The notes under the pieces are model-generated. The model did no database searches. It was not told the origin of the DNA and worked only from the letters and a program-made list of their open reading frames with translations. The translations under genes and the position numbers were made by a program. Of a stretch of DNA of 5,782 nucleotides, positions 5,237-5,782 are shown piece by piece (positions within the stretch are counted from its first letter, which is position 1; every line of letters begins with the position of its first letter). Origin of the DNA: Holosporaceae bacterium (GTDB lineage: Bacteria; Pseudomonadota; Alphaproteobacteria; UBA3830); the NCBI GenBank assembly GCA_031269645.1, contig JAISYW010000048.1, positions 1-5,782 of the forward strand, written 5' to 3'.

Positions 5237-5782
5237 TCATTCTCCTAACGGCCATTGCGGACGAGGAGAGAATTTTATATTATTTTCTTGGTTAATCATT
5301 AGTTTTTCTATTCCTAACCAAGCTATCATTGCTCCATTGTCTGTACATAAATAAATTGGCGGCGCCCAAAATGGTAGTTCATATTGATCGCAGACATTTT
5401 TTACCTCTGTTCGAATCATTTTGTTAGCGGCGACTCCTCCTGCAATTACCGCCGCCGTTATTTTGATACTTTTTTCACGACAAATTTCAATTGCTTGCTT
5501 CATTTTATAAACCAAAACATCTACCACAGCGCCTTGGAAACTTGCGCAAAGATCAATCTTATCCTGCGGAGTTTTGTATTTTTCAAATATTATACGAGCC
5601 GCGGTCTTTAATCCAGAAAACGAAAAATCATAAGAATATTTATTACATAATGGCCGAGGAAGAGCGAATCTTTGGCTATTTCCATGGGTAGATTTTTCTT
5701 CAACAATAGGGCCGCCAGGATACCCAAATCCTAGAAGTTTAGAAACTTTATCGAATGATTCTCCGACGGAATCGTCTATTGT
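5237..5782 (-). CDS. tsaD: TsaD, tRNA threonylcarbamoyladenosine (t6A37) synthesis protein, C-terminal part
   Basis: TsaD (formerly Gcp/YgjD) transfers the threonylcarbamoyl group to A37 of ANN-decoding tRNAs, with TsaB and TsaE. The frame is open to the right edge, so the 5' part is outside the window; 181 residues plus TGA are visible. They begin at TIDDSVGESFDKVSKLLG and continue with GYPGGP, LPRPL and DFSFSGLKTA, all hallmarks of the Kae1/TsaD family. IAGGVAANKMIR is the nucleotide-binding loop. CTDNGAMIAW carries the metal-ligand aspartate near the C-terminus. The product ends RPQWPLGE, close to the usual family end. The two metal-binding histidines lie in the missing N-terminal part. 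A GTG at 5525-5527 can be mistaken for a start, but the conserved sequence continues upstream of it without a break. It converges with the XRE gene, and no strong terminator hairpin is visible in the 32 nt between them. Confidence 0.97.
   Translation of the reverse strand, partial: TIDDSVGESFDKVSKLLGFGYPGGPIVEEKSTHGNSQRFALPRPLCNKYSYDFSFSGLKTAARIIFEKYKTPQDKIDLCASFQGAVVDVLVYKMKQAIEICREKSIKITAAVIAGGVAANKMIRTEVKNVCDQYELPFWAPPIYLCTDNGAMIAWLGIEKLMINQENNIKFSPRPQWPLGE

Noticed and set aside
5525..5527. GTG as the start of a short separate gene
   Set aside because: Conserved TsaD motifs continue in the same frame upstream to the right edge, so this is an internal valine codon.
5384..5691. Two overlapping plus-strand frames
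   Set aside because: Both are antisense to conserved TsaD sequence (SFSGLKT, GGVAANK), which is the real coding strand.

Overview
The window is a low-GC bacterial segment carrying a compact ISC iron-sulfur cluster assembly operon on the minus strand. It is flanked by the tail of a transposase on the left and by an XRE-type regulator and the end of tsaD on the right. Several things point to an alphaproteobacterium, most likely an AT-rich host-associated lineage of the Rickettsiales/Holosporales kind. The gene order is iscS-iscU-iscA-hscB-hscA. The regulator has the architecture usual in alphaproteobacteria: an 'LYIGNRVKFRR...GISQ...TFQQIQKYEKG' helix-turn-helix and a 'YYKITDPVVRKKI' tail. The spacers are very AT-rich, and an insertion-sequence remnant is present. 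The lineage is inferred from motifs, not from a search. TGG encodes Trp and TGA is used as a stop, so the genetic code is standard.

Layout from left to right. Positions 1-108 (+) hold the last 35 codons of an IS5-like transposase that runs off the left edge. Positions 165-4245 (-) hold the ISC operon, transcribed right to left as iscS, iscU, iscA, hscB, hscA. The genes are packed tightly: a 6-nt gap, a 4-nt overlap, a 13-nt gap and a 20-nt overlap. Positions 4246-4781 are a 536-nt divergent AT-rich spacer with candidate promoters for both sides and two perfect dyads. Positions 4782-5204 (+) hold the XRE-family regulator. Positions 5237-5782 (-) hold the C-terminal 181 residues of TsaD, a tRNA t6A-modification protein that runs off the right edge.

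How the genes work together: IscS takes sulfur from cysteine and passes it to the scaffold IscU, where a [2Fe-2S] cluster is built. HscB (J-protein) and HscA (specialised Hsp70) then release the cluster from IscU by recognising its LPPxK motif, which is intact here (LPPIK). IscA is an A-type iron/cluster carrier. Two usual members of the locus are missing from the window. The repressor gene iscR is not upstream of iscS; a divergent XRE regulator lies there instead. The ferredoxin gene fdx is not downstream of hscA; the transposase tail lies there instead.

No wholly new system is evident. The points of interest are departures from the norm within a known pathway. IscS lacks its usual C-terminal tail. 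IscA has an extra cysteine-rich tail. HscA is compact, lacking about 26 residues of its nucleotide-binding domain relative to E. coli HscA and carrying substitutions in ATP-site motifs. The divergent spacer contains unexplained dyad symmetries.
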